DNA of 64,000 bases from Zhihengliuella halotolerans (GTDB lineage: Bacteria > Actinomycetota > Actinomycetes > Actinomycetales > Micrococcaceae), in the NCBI RefSeq assembly GCF_004217565.1, contig NZ_SHLA01000001.1:1736001-1800000 (forward strand), given 5' to 3'. Position 1 is the first letter of the stretch, and the number at the start of each line of letters is the position of its first letter. Of the stretch, positions 9,095 through 20,459 are shown piece after piece. A model generated the notes under the pieces. The model did no database searches. It was not told the origin of the DNA and saw nothing but the letters and a program-made list of their open reading frames with translations. The position numbers were made by a program, and so were the translations under genes.

Positions 9095-9667
9095 TCAGGC
9101 CACCGCCGCGCGCAGCAGGGTCCCGGTCACGCGGGTGCCGCCCGCGAACCAGAAACCGACGACGAAGGCGCCGGCGTCCGCGTGGTCCGCCGGGTCGCCG
9201 GGCACAGGCCGTCGCACGATTTCGACGTGCTGCGCGTCGGCACCGGCTCCGGCCACCCGGACTCCGGGTTCCGCCGTCTCTGGAACCGACTGCGCCTGCG
9301 GCTGCTGCGTGCCGCCGAACAGCTCGCGCACGACGTCGCGCCAGACGGGATCGGCGGCGCCGTCGTAGATGTACCGTGTCCCGAGGACGCCGTGTTCGCT
9401 CGTGCCGACGAGCGCAGCTTCGGCGCCCTCGAGCGGCTCCGCCCGGTAGGTCTGCGGCACGTGATAGACCACTGGTTCGGGGCCGGAGACGTCGGTGACG
9501 ATCACGAACTCGATGCCGACCTCCCCGGCGGGGTCGTCGAGCCGGAAGCCCGCGTTCTTTTCCAGCCGCGGCGTGCCGGCGCCGGCGTAGAACGGCTGCC
9601 CGGGCAGCCACGCCTCGAGCAGCTCGAGCTTGGTCGGGTTCATCGTGGTCCGGTGGATCGTCGCCAT
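9095..9667 (-). CDS. Maltokinase N-terminal cap-like domain protein
   Basis: 190 residues. The sequence KLELLEAWLPGQPFYAG..., then a beta-rich stretch with VGIEFVIVTDVSG, VVYHVPQTYRAEPL and a GTSEHGVLGTRYIYDGAADPVW motif, matches the N-terminal cap domain of actinobacterial maltokinases (the CG0192-like family) without any kinase domain. Stand-alone copies are common in actinobacteria and their role is not established. It starts 4 nt after the hipA stop, so it is the third gene of the hipB-hipA unit. The conserved core ends by about residue 120; the remainder is poorly conserved apart from an ARVTGTLLRAAVA-like end. Confidence 0.75.
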   Translation of the reverse strand: MATIHRTTMNPTKLELLEAWLPGQPFYAGAGTPRLEKNAGFRLDDPAGEVGIEFVIVTDVSGPEPVVYHVPQTYRAEPLEGAEAALVGTSEHGVLGTRYIYDGAADPVWRDVVRELFGGTQQPQAQSVPETAEPGVRVAGAGADAQHVEIVRRPVPGDPADHADAGAFVVGFWFAGGTRVTGTLLRAAVA

Positions 9668-9671
9668 GGTC

Positions 9672-10889
9672 TCAGTCTGCCAGCAGCTGGAGCCGGTTGC
9701 GGACGAAGCGCCGGAGCTTGTGGATCTTCCGGGCGTCGAAGGGCAGCGCCTCCAGCGACTCCAGCCACGGCCCGGCCGCGCGCACTGTCGCGTCGATGAC
9801 CCGTGCGGCCGCGGGGGCGCGCACTCCGACCGCCTCGGCGAGCGCCAGGAAACGCCTCCTGGGCAGGTCGCCGGATCGTTCGCCGTCTACGCTCATCGCC
9901 ATCGTGGTGTCGCCGTAGAGGTACGTGCACGGCAGATCGTAGGCGGGGGCGGGCCGAAAGCGGCCGTCCGGACCCGCGACGACGGAGAAATTCTTCGCGT
10001 GCGCGTCGCCGTTGCCCGAGACGTACGCGAAGACGACCTGGCGGAACAGCTCCAGCGCTGCCGGCACGGGGGCCTCGCAGGCCCCGGCCAGCGCGGAGAC
10101 GACCTCCTCAGTGCTCACCCGGTACTTCGCCTCAGGGTGCAGGCCGAGCACCTGGCATCCATCCTCGACGGCGTACGTCTGCACTACGCCCTCGCGGACG
10201 CCGCGATCGAAGCGTTCGACGGCGAGCCCGCGCACCCCGTCCGCGTCGACGACGACGTCCGCCTGCACAGCGTGGATGCGGCTGGCGCGTGCGGCGGCGA
10301 GGAAGAACGCCTCGTTTTCCACGATGCGCGGATACTCGGGTGGGTCGAGCTTCAGAATGTACTCGCTCGTCGCGCCACGAACGGGAAGGGAGAGCATCTT
10401 GAGGCTCGCCTTGTCCTGCACGCCCGGCAGAGCCACCTTGTCGATGTCGATCTCGTACGCGCCGAGGATCTCTGCGAAGCGGGTCGCGGAGAAGTTCCCG
10501 TCCTCCACCGACACTCGAGCCGGAACACGCGCCGGGTTCGTCCCGGCCGGAACCACCTGCACGTCGCCGACGGGGTCCGTCCCCACTGCGAGCAGGAGGC
10601 TGAGTTCGTCGTCGGCGCTGGTCTTGACCGCTCTGCGCAGGGCTCCGAGGCGGCGCCCCTCGGGCAGGAGTCCGGCGAAGTAGGCCGGCACAGCTCCACC
10701 CGTGGTGAAGACCGCACCGCCCGTCGTCGGAAGCGTGGTGGCAACAGGCGCCGCCGGACCGGCGAGCCACGCGTCGGTGTACTCGAATTCGACTCCGCCG
10801 GCCGACCGCGTCAGCTGTGCCGCGAGCCGCCCGGACTTGTAGACGTCGGCCCGATCGATCGTGACGAGGTCGGACAGATCGGCCGCCAT
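9672..10889 (-). CDS. hipA: HipA-type Ser/Thr kinase toxin
   Basis: 405 residues from the ATG at 10889, which overlaps the hipB stop by one base (TGATG). The longer in-frame start at 11063 lies inside hipB and is rejected. An N-terminal HipA domain (about residues 5-110) is followed by the kinase-like C-terminal domain with the catalytic loop GNGDAHAKNFSV and a DLPCT metal-binding segment. HipA family members phosphorylate proteins; E. coli HipA inactivates glutamyl-tRNA synthetase, while the target here is unknown. HipB is expected to neutralise the toxin and autoregulate the operon. All expected catalytic residues are present. Confidence 0.92.
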   Translation of the reverse strand: MAADLSDLVTIDRADVYKSGRLAAQLTRSAGGVEFEYTDAWLAGPAAPVATTLPTTGGAVFTTGGAVPAYFAGLLPEGRRLGALRRAVKTSADDELSLLLAVGTDPVGDVQVVPAGTNPARVPARVSVEDGNFSATRFAEILGAYEIDIDKVALPGVQDKASLKMLSLPVRGATSEYILKLDPPEYPRIVENEAFFLAAARASRIHAVQADVVVDADGVRGLAVERFDRGVREGVVQTYAVEDGCQVLGLHPEAKYRVSTEEVVSALAGACEAPVPAALELFRQVVFAYVSGNGDAHAKNFSVVAGPDGRFRPAPAYDLPCTYLYGDTTMAMSVDGERSGDLPRRRFLALAEAVGVRAPAAARVIDATVRAAGPWLESLEALPFDARKIHKLRRFVRNRLQLLAD

Positions 10890-11191
10890 CACTGCGGCTT
10901 CTGGTCGAGTCGGGCGCGCAGTTCCGGCTCGATGGCCACCGACGTTGCGGCCCCCGAAGCGAGGGAGAGATGAACGCCGAGAACGCCCAGGACGTCCAGC
11001 ACCTTGCCCAGTTGGACTGTCGGCTTGCCGCGCTCGAGCGCGTGGATGAAGCCGACGGAGCATCCGGCAAGGTCCGCGAGTTCGTCCTGCCGCAGGCTCA
11101 ACTCGTCGCGGCGAGACGCGACGACTCCGGCCAGCGCGCCGTACTGATCTACACGCTGCTGTAGATCAGAGCGGCTGTGACGTAATTTCAC
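10889..11191 (-). CDS. hipB: HipB-type antitoxin, XRE-family DNA-binding protein
   Basis: 100 residues from GTG 11191, which has a GAGG Shine-Dalgarno 8 nt upstream. A longer form from 11245 is open, but it lacks a ribosome site and begins upstream of a likely -10 (TACAAT, 11217-11222). The helix-turn-helix is SLRQDELADLAGCSVGFIHALERGKPTVQLGKVLDVL, about residues 32-70. It is coupled to hipA by a one-base overlap. A perfect palindrome lies within codons 8-16 of this gene, and a third copy of the half-site lies upstream, suggesting that HipB represses its own operon partly from inside the reading frame. Confidence 0.85.
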   Translation of the reverse strand: MKLRHSRSDLQQRVDQYGALAGVVASRRDELSLRQDELADLAGCSVGFIHALERGKPTVQLGKVLDVLGVLGVHLSLASGAATSVAIEPELRARLDQKPQ

Positions 11192-11290
11192 CGCATTCAC
11201 CTCACTAATCTTCACGATTGTATGGATTACTGAGGATACGCTCATGCGAATGAGGAATCAAGGTCTATTCAACACGGACGTGTAGATCAG
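11144..11290. promoter_or_regulatory. Putative HipB operators (three TGTAGATCAG half-sites)
   Basis: A perfect 10-bp inverted repeat, CTGATCTACA at 11144-11153 and TGTAGATCAG at 11160-11169 with a 6-nt spacer, sits inside the start of hipB. The same 10-mer recurs exactly at 11281-11290 in the upstream intergenic space. The two locations bracket a likely -10 (TACAAT on the minus strand, 11217-11222). This is the geometry of an autoregulated toxin-antitoxin promoter with DNA looping. That HipB is the protein that binds is inferred. Confidence 0.6.
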
Positions 11291-11322
11291 TCGAGGATTC
11301 GGCGGCCGGTTCCGCGCGGACC

Positions 11323-14384
<3,062 letters not shown>

Positions 14385-14398
14385 TCATCACCTCCGAT

Positions 14399-15103
14399 TC
14401 AGTCGTCGGCGGCGACTGTGGTGTCCAGCATCGCGAGGTCCGCGTGAGTGACCAGGTGGGAACCGACGGCGTGCTCGACGAGCCGGGCCTTGCGGTTGGT
14501 CGCCAGCTTCCCGGCGCCGCCGCGCAACCCCGCGATACCGGCCTTGTCGAGCTTGTCGCACACATTGTCGAGCTTGCGGTTGAACTTCGTGATGGGCCAG
14601 CCCAACCGCTCCGCCGCCTTCGCGCTCGAGGGGATCGAGCTCAGGCCCGTGCCGTCGCGGCGCAGCATCGGTTCGGCGAGAGCGACGACGAGGGCGCGCT
14701 GCGACACCGTCAACGTCACCGGCCCGATCGTGGTGGCGCCGTCGGGATCGTCCGCGCTCCACTCCTGCCGGAACGCGGGCTGGGCCACGTGCACACCGAC
14801 CTCGTAGGTCGTCGGGCCAGCGGTGAACACCACGGACGTCTGGCTGAACACGAGCGGCAGCCGCGACCCGGGCGAGAGCCAGGCCTGCAGTCCCCCGGTC
14901 TTGTCGGAGATCGTCGCGGTCAGCCGCTTGCCGACATTGGAGAGCCACCAGATCCCGTCGTAGCGGGCGATCGTGAGGAACTTGCGGTGCAGGTACGGGT
15001 TGTCGTCGACCTCCAGATGGCCCTCGCGGCCGATCTCGAAGACCTCGTCCTCGGCCACCGGGAACCACTCCCCGCAGAACTCCACGTGCACGTCATCCGC
15101 CAT
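14399..15103 (-). CDS. FHA-like domain fused to a winged-helix domain
   Basis: 234 residues. The N-terminal half resembles an FHA fold: GREGHLEV, then NPYLHRKFLTI (the Ser/His region that contacts phosphothreonine) and WWLSNVGKRLTATI. The C-terminal half (about residues 135-230) looks like a winged helix: VSQRALVVALAEPML, then PSSAKAAERLGWPITKFNRKLDNVCDKLDKAG. A protein reading phosphothreonine and possibly binding DNA or another protein could be the output of the kinase encoded 4 nt upstream. The ATG at 15103 is chosen because the longer frame overlaps the kinase gene. The two-domain reading is from motif pattern only. Confidence 0.75.
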   Translation of the reverse strand: MADDVHVEFCGEWFPVAEDEVFEIGREGHLEVDDNPYLHRKFLTIARYDGIWWLSNVGKRLTATISDKTGGLQAWLSPGSRLPLVFSQTSVVFTAGPTTYEVGVHVAQPAFRQEWSADDPDGATTIGPVTLTVSQRALVVALAEPMLRRDGTGLSSIPSSAKAAERLGWPITKFNRKLDNVCDKLDKAGIAGLRGGAGKLATNRKARLVEHAVGSHLVTHADLAMLDTTVAADD

Positions 15104-15107
15104 CGGT

Positions 15108-16697
15108 TCAGTCCTCCGTTCCCTGCTCGTCGCCCGTGCAGGAGCGAGCCGGATCGGACACTCCCCCGCTCTCGCGCACGAGCTTGACCTCGATGCACGT
15201 CTCGGCACCGTCTCGCCGCGGCGTGGTTGCGCTGGCCGCGTCGGACCGCTGCACCTCGCCGGTCTCGGTGGCCGTGATGCTCGCCCACTGGTAGAAGTCC
15301 CCGTCCATCGGCTCCGGGTTCTTCCATGTGAACGTGACGTTCTCCCCCTCGGTCGAGTGCCTGAACTCCTCGACCTTCGGCACCGTGCCGCCCACGATCG
15401 GATCCGCCGGGTCCGCGCCGCCGCCGAGCGACGGCGTGGCTTCACGCGGGTTCTGCTCCGCCTGCGAGAGCAGACTCATCGAGATGGCCACGCCGACGAC
15501 GACCACGAGCGCGATCACCACGGCCACGAGCGCCTTCGGGAACCGCTGGCGCTCGACGCTGCCGTCGTCTGCCGGCGCCCCCGCCGGAGCGAGACCCCCG
15601 AGATGCTGGTCGGGCCGAGCCTGGGCAGCGGACGACGGCGGCGCCGCCGACTCGGTGCGCACGGCACCGGTTGCGTGCGCGGCGGGCGCAGCCGGGCTCT
15701 CGGGGCTCCGCCCCGGGGCCGTCCCGAAGACGGGCCCGGGCGCCTGCGCACCGTCGATGGACTGGACGCTGCGCACGCGAGTGGCATCGCCGTCGTCGTC
15801 CTGGCCGTGGTCGGACTCTCCAGCAGCGTCGTCGAGCACCTCGAACGGGGTGACGGCGAGCCCGAGCTCGGACTGGATGCGCTGGAACGCGCGGGCGAGC
15901 TCGGCGGCGGAACCAAAACGGGACGTCGGCGACTTGGACATCGACACCGCGAGCGTCTGGTTCAGCGAGGCGGGCACGTCCTGCCGGGACAGTGGCTCGA
16001 GCCGCGAGTTGGTGATGCGGTGGATGAGCTTGCTCTGCGTGTTGTCTCCGCCGCGGCGCACGAACGGCGAGTGGCCGGCGAGCAGCGTGTAGACGGTCGC
16101 CCCGAGGGAGTACACGTCCATGCGGACGCCGTCTGGGTTGCCGCCGGCGAACGCCTCGGGGGCGGACCACGGGATCGACAGGCCGGCGTCGTCCGCGGCC
16201 TCGCCGGTGGCGCCGGAGATGCCGAAGTCCGTCAGGGCGGGCCGGTTGTAGTCCGTGGTGAGCACGTTGGCGGGCTTGATGTCCCGGTGCACGATGCCGG
16301 CGCGGTGGGCCGTCTCGACGGCCGAGCAGACCTGCACGCCGAGCGCGAGGGCTTCGTCCACGCCGAGCGTGCCACGGCGGTAGCGGGCGTCGAGGCCGGG
16401 CCGCGAGCAGTACTCCATCGCTAGGTAGGAGCGGCCGTCGTCAGTGATGTCGGCCTGGTAGATCGTGACGATGTAGGGATGGCTGGAGAGCTGCGCCATG
16501 AGGTTCGCCTCGGATTCGAAGCGGCGGCGGGCGTCCGCGCCCGTGACGTCGGCGAGCAGCACCTTGACCGCGACCCGGCGGCGGGGCCGGTCCTGCTCAT
16601 ACAGATAGACGTCGGAGAACCCGCCCGAACCCAGCGGATTCAGGTAGCTGAACCCGGGGATCTCAGGGGCTGGCGCCGGCGGACGTTTGGAACTCAC
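15108..16697 (-). CDS. Transmembrane Ser/Thr protein kinase (PknB type)
   Basis: 529 residues from GTG 16697, overlapping the upstream FHA gene stop as GTGA. The cytoplasmic kinase domain (about residues 15-275) is complete: Gly loop GSGGFSDVYLYE, AVKVLL Lys, catalytic HRDIKPANVL, metal-binding TDFGISG, and SAPEAF. A Pro/Ala-rich juxtamembrane segment precedes one membrane helix near residues 390-412 (ALVAVVIALVVVVGVAISMSLL). The ~110-residue outer domain has no PASTA repeats; it looks like one Fn3-like fold (VEEFRHSTEGENVTFTWKNP) with a Cys pair near the end. It should phosphorylate proteins read by the FHA partners encoded beside it, and be reversed by the PP2C phosphatase two genes upstream. 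Confidence 0.93.
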   Translation of the reverse strand: MSSKRPPAPAPEIPGFSYLNPLGSGGFSDVYLYEQDRPRRRVAVKVLLADVTGADARRRFESEANLMAQLSSHPYIVTIYQADITDDGRSYLAMEYCSRPGLDARYRRGTLGVDEALALGVQVCSAVETAHRAGIVHRDIKPANVLTTDYNRPALTDFGISGATGEAADDAGLSIPWSAPEAFAGGNPDGVRMDVYSLGATVYTLLAGHSPFVRRGGDNTQSKLIHRITNSRLEPLSRQDVPASLNQTLAVSMSKSPTSRFGSAAELARAFQRIQSELGLAVTPFEVLDDAAGESDHGQDDDGDATRVRSVQSIDGAQAPGPVFGTAPGRSPESPAAPAAHATGAVRTESAAPPSSAAQARPDQHLGGLAPAGAPADDGSVERQRFPKALVAVVIALVVVVGVAISMSLLSQAEQNPREATPSLGGGADPADPIVGGTVPKVEEFRHSTEGENVTFTWKNPEPMDGDFYQWASITATETGEVQRSDAASATTPRRDGAETCIEVKLVRESGGVSDPARSCTGDEQGTED

Positions 16698-18424
16698 GGC
16701 AGGTCCTCGAAGCGCAGGCTCACGCCGTCGCCCAGGTCGGCGACGTCGCCGCTGAGCAGCAGGACGGACTCCGATTTTCCGAGCCGGCGCGGGGCCTGGC
16801 CTGGCCGGATCAGGACGGTTCCGTTGGTCGCGCCGAGGTCCACGAGCTCGACGTGCCAGCCGTCCACCCGGACCTGCAGGTGCGAGCGGGAGATGTCGCC
16901 GCTCGGACTCGAGACTTGCATCAGGCGCGGCTGCCGGTCGCCGGTGAAGCCGCGGGCGCTCGGCTGGCGCCCGAGCACGACGGACCGCGTCAGCTCGTGT
17001 TCCGACTCCCGCTGGCCGCCGCCGTCGGCGACGATCATCCGGCCCAGCGCGGGCCGGATCACCTGGTGGGCGTCGCCCGTCAGCGCGGCCCCGCACACCG
17101 TGCAGGACGACGACGTCGGCGGGTTCGCGTGCCCCTCGGCGCACGCGCGGCCCAGGACGAACTCGGCGGTGCCCGCAGCCGTCGTCGTGTTGTGGCTCGT
17201 CAGGGTCAGAGCATCGTCGGGTTCTCCGGCGGTCGCCGGGGCCGGCTCCGCTTCGGTCTGCGGCAGGTTGCTGCGCATGACGGTGTGACCGTCGTGGTCG
17301 CCGTCGGCGGCGGGTGCCCCATCGCTGCTTCCCGGCACTACGGGCGGGGCCGGCTGCGACGGCGGGATCGGCGGGACGGGTGGCGCATCCGGGGCGCCGC
17401 GCGTGTTGGTCCGCCACGGAACCGAATCGATCATGCCGGGTTCGTCGGCGCTCTCAGCCTGAACCGGCGCCGGCTCAGGCGCAGACGGCACCGCGGGGGG
17501 CGCCTGGGAAGCAGGGCGCGAAACGAGGATCGTGTCGGCGTCGTCGGCGTCCTCGACCGAGGGGCGGACCACAGGGGCCGACACATCGTCGGTTCCGGTC
17601 TCGTCTTCGCGCCGCCCCAGCAACTCGCCGGCCAGCGAAATCTGCTCGAGGGAGATCGAGTCGGCCTCGCGCCCATGGTCGTGCTCGGGCGCCGCGGCCA
17701 CGGACGCCTCCGGCTCTGGCGCCTCCGGCTCTGGCACCTCGGGCCTACGCGTCGGCTCGGGTTGCGGCTCAGGTTCCACTTCTGGCTCTGACTCTGGCGA
17801 CGCCACCGTGACTTCCGGTTCGGACTCCGGTCCAGGCCCGGGAGCCGCAGCCAGAGTTGATGGCTGCTCGGACGCCGGCGCCACGATGGGCTCCGGGTCA
17901 GGCGTCGCCTCGGGCGCCGGCGCCGGTTCGGCGGGCGCTGCTGCGGCGGCCTCCGCCGTCGTCGTACCCGATTCCCGGGGTTCAGCGGAACCGCAGCGCA
18001 GTCCGTCCGCTCGCACGATCCCCTCGCCGATGGGCAGCCAGCCGTCGCTGGCGGCCGGCCCGCCGGTGGCGCTCACGTGCCAGGCGTCCGCAGGCTGGAA
18101 GCGGCGCTCCTGCCACGTCGCCACGCCCTCGCCGCTCGCCCGCTCGGGGCCCTCCGTGCCTGTCGCGGAGAAGACGACGGCGCCGCGCACCACGACATGC
18201 GGGGCCGCCTCGCGGGAGACGATCGCGAACGACGGCAGCGAGCCGATCTGCATGTTCGCCGCACCGAGGATGCTCGAGAGAAGCGACTCGACGGTCGCCG
18301 CCCCACCGCTCTCGTCCCATAGGCGAGCTACGTCTTCACCGGGAGTGTCGCCCGGGAGCAGCACCACGTGTTCGGGACGGACCAGCGCGAGCCAGTCGCC
18401 CGGGACGTATCGCAGGCCGGTCAT
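16694..18424 (-). CDS. FHA domain protein with zinc-ribbon-like motif
   Basis: 576 residues. The first ~170 form a globular N-terminal domain (MTGLRYVPGDWLALVRPEHVV). A long Pro/Glu/Ala-rich linker follows (about 170-450), then a four-Cys zinc-ribbon-like segment, CAEGHANPPTSSSCTVCGA, and a C-terminal FHA domain with VLGRQPSA, SGDISRSHLQV and DLGATNGTVL. The key phosphothreonine contacts (Arg, Ser, His and Asn) are present. It is expected to bind phosphothreonine made by the adjacent kinase; the layout resembles FHA substrates of PknB kinases. Overlaps of 4 nt on both sides show tight coupling with PP2C and the kinase. Confidence 0.88.
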   Translation of the reverse strand: MTGLRYVPGDWLALVRPEHVVLLPGDTPGEDVARLWDESGGAATVESLLSSILGAANMQIGSLPSFAIVSREAAPHVVVRGAVVFSATGTEGPERASGEGVATWQERRFQPADAWHVSATGGPAASDGWLPIGEGIVRADGLRCGSAEPRESGTTTAEAAAAAPAEPAPAPEATPDPEPIVAPASEQPSTLAAAPGPGPESEPEVTVASPESEPEVEPEPQPEPTRRPEVPEPEAPEPEASVAAAPEHDHGREADSISLEQISLAGELLGRREDETGTDDVSAPVVRPSVEDADDADTILVSRPASQAPPAVPSAPEPAPVQAESADEPGMIDSVPWRTNTRGAPDAPPVPPIPPSQPAPPVVPGSSDGAPAADGDHDGHTVMRSNLPQTEAEPAPATAGEPDDALTLTSHNTTTAAGTAEFVLGRACAEGHANPPTSSSCTVCGAALTGDAHQVIRPALGRMIVADGGGQRESEHELTRSVVLGRQPSARGFTGDRQPRLMQVSSPSGDISRSHLQVRVDGWHVELVDLGATNGTVLIRPGQAPRRLGKSESVLLLSGDVADLGDGVSLRFEDLP

Positions 18425-19272
18425 GGCTTCCTCTCCTCCGTCGTGTCCCGACCGGCAGCGGCGACGGGTTCGGTCTCGCCTTCATCCGCCGCGTCCGGTC
18501 GCGGCATCGTGTCGGCCATGTCGTCGTCGATGTGGCCGCTGACGGCGTCGGCGACGATCACGGTGATGTTGTCGCGGCCGCCCGTGCGCAGGGCGGCCTG
18601 GACGAGCGCGTCGACGGCCTCCTGCGGCTCGGCGAAGCGATCGATGATCTCCTTCATCGTCTCGTCGCGCAGTTCGCCGCTGAGCCCGTCGGAGCAGATC
18701 AGGAGGCGGTCGCCGTGGTTGATCGGCAGCAGCCAGAAGTCGGCGCGGCTGTCATCACCGGTGCCCAGGGCGCGCGTGATGACGTGCCGGCGGGGGTGCC
18801 AGACGGCCTCCTTGGCGGAGATCTCCCCGCGGTCCATCATCAACTGCACCTCGGAGTGGTCCACCGTGACCTGCTCGAGTTCCCCGCCGGCGAGGCGGTA
18901 GGTGCGCGAGTCCCCAACATTGAAGACGAGCCAGTAGGGTGTGCCCTCCTGGTAGACGACAGCCGCTCCCGTCAGGGTCGTGCCCGCGCGTTCGGCAGCC
19001 GCGGCGCGGATCGCGTTGTCGGCGGTGCGCATGAGCTGCTGGATCTGCTCGGCGTTCAGCTGGCCGCCGGCCTGCTCGTAGCCTTCAGCGAGGGTCTCGA
19101 CGCAGACGCGGCTGGCGACCTCCCCCGCTTCGTGCCCGCCCATGCCGTCCGCCACCGCGAAGAGCGAATCAGTGGCCAGGAAAGCGTCCTCGTTGAGCTC
19201 ACGCCGCAGTCCGCGGTCGGTCGCCTGGCCGCGTTTGATGGTCACTGTGGTTTCCGGCGAGCCGGCGCTCAC
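18421..19272 (-). CDS. PP2C-family protein Ser/Thr phosphatase
   Basis: 283 residues, soluble. PP2C motifs appear in order: RGLRRELNEDAFL, VADGMGGHEAGEVAS (metal ligands Asp and Gly), FNVGDSRTYRL, LLICSDGLSGEL and GGRDNITVIVADA. Like PstP, it should dephosphorylate the kinase and its substrates, but it has no membrane anchor; mycobacterial PstP does. It overlaps both neighbours by 4 nt. Confidence 0.93.
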   Translation of the reverse strand: MSAGSPETTVTIKRGQATDRGLRRELNEDAFLATDSLFAVADGMGGHEAGEVASRVCVETLAEGYEQAGGQLNAEQIQQLMRTADNAIRAAAAERAGTTLTGAAVVYQEGTPYWLVFNVGDSRTYRLAGGELEQVTVDHSEVQLMMDRGEISAKEAVWHPRRHVITRALGTGDDSRADFWLLPINHGDRLLICSDGLSGELRDETMKEIIDRFAEPQEAVDALVQAALRTGGRDNITVIVADAVSGHIDDDMADTMPRPDAADEGETEPVAAAGRDTTEERKP

Positions 19273-20456
19273 GCGCGCTCAACCTTGAAGTAGCGGTCAC
19301 CCATGTAGACAGTCTCTCCCATGCTCGCCTGCGTCGGCTGGCCCGCGACCAGATCGCGGCTGATTCCTGCGGCGTCCGTCACCGACGAGCCGTTGGTCGA
19401 ATTGCGATCGGTCACCCAGATACCACTCGTGCTGGCCTGCACCAGCAGGTGGGTCTTCGACACGGACCGGCCGATGTCCGCGAGGCTGAGCAGGTCGTCC
19501 ACGCTCTCCCCGTCGACGGCGGAGGGGTTGCGGCCGATCAACAGCGACTCGGCCAGGACGTGCGTCTGGCCGTCGTCGAACACGAGGCGCGCCTTCGTCG
19601 CGGCGACCTCCCGGAACTGTGTGTGGCCGAGCTCGTCATCGGGGTGCCCCTCGGCGGGCTCTGACGCGGCGGGCTCGACGGCGGGCTCCACGGCGGGCTC
19701 GACGGCGGGCGCCGGGTCCGCGGCAGCAGCCGAGGCCACCGGCGCGGCTGGCGGCTCGGTAGCGGCCGGGCGCGGCGGCTCCGCCGGAGCGGGCGGTGCC
19801 TGCTCGGTACGCGCGGGTGCGGAAGGCGCAAGCTGCCGGGCCTCCGGCTGCCCCGGCACGGCGTTGATGACGCCGGTGAAGGCCGCATCGGACTCGTGCT
19901 GGGTCGCCTGCGCGACCGGAGCGGCCGGCAGGTGGGTCGGGGCGAAGGCCTCCGGCCCGAACAGGCCGCCCGTCGTCAGCGGGTCGCGACCGACGCCGAC
20001 GTCCATGACGAGAGTGCGGGCCACCTTGTCGTGCCAGCCCTGACGCTGGTGATTGGCGTCCCACAGGTTGGAGACGACCATGAGGACCGGGCCGATGACG
20101 GGCACGACGCCGGCGACGCCGATGAGCAGCCGTCGAACGATGACGCGGCCCCACCCCGGCGCGAAGCCGTCCTCGTTGGAGGTGCGCAGCTTGAGCACGA
20201 GATTGCCGAGGGTCTTGCCCTGCGTCGTCTCCCACCACCAGAGGAAGACGGTGTAGCCCAGGGCGATCAGACCGAACAGCGCATACGTCCCCGCGATCTG
20301 CGAGAGGATCTCTGGAGCGGTCGCCGCCTGCACGAGGCGCGGGCCCAGAACGGCGCCGAAAACGGCGCCGAGGATCGCGAGAGGGACCATGTCCAGCAGC
20401 CAGGCGGCCAGCCTCTTTCCCGCTGAGGCATTGACCAGGTTCATTACTTTGGCCAC
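19269..20456 (-). CDS. RDD-family membrane protein with C-terminal FHA domain
   Basis: 395 residues. The RDD domain (about residues 8-150) has three or four membrane helices with the typical start SAGKRLAAWLLDMVPLAI and the WDANHQRQGWHDKVART motif. A low-complexity linker contains triplicate AVEP repeats (about residues 250-262) and leads to an FHA domain (about 285-390: LLIGRNPSA, SVSKTHLLV, DRNSTNGSS). It could tether phosphothreonine-bearing proteins to the membrane. The start GTG at 20456 has AAAGGAG 6 nt upstream. Confidence 0.88.
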   Translation of the reverse strand: MAKVMNLVNASAGKRLAAWLLDMVPLAILGAVFGAVLGPRLVQAATAPEILSQIAGTYALFGLIALGYTVFLWWWETTQGKTLGNLVLKLRTSNEDGFAPGWGRVIVRRLLIGVAGVVPVIGPVLMVVSNLWDANHQRQGWHDKVARTLVMDVGVGRDPLTTGGLFGPEAFAPTHLPAAPVAQATQHESDAAFTGVINAVPGQPEARQLAPSAPARTEQAPPAPAEPPRPAATEPPAAPVASAAAADPAPAVEPAVEPAVEPAASEPAEGHPDDELGHTQFREVAATKARLVFDDGQTHVLAESLLIGRNPSAVDGESVDDLLSLADIGRSVSKTHLLVQASTSGIWVTDRNSTNGSSVTDAAGISRDLVAGQPTQASMGETVYMGDRYFKVERA

Positions 20457-20459
20457 TGG

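Noticed and set aside
11217-11240. E. coli-like hip operator (TATCC-N8-GGATA) near the hipB promoter
   Set aside because: Only one half (GGATA) fits; the other differs at two positions.
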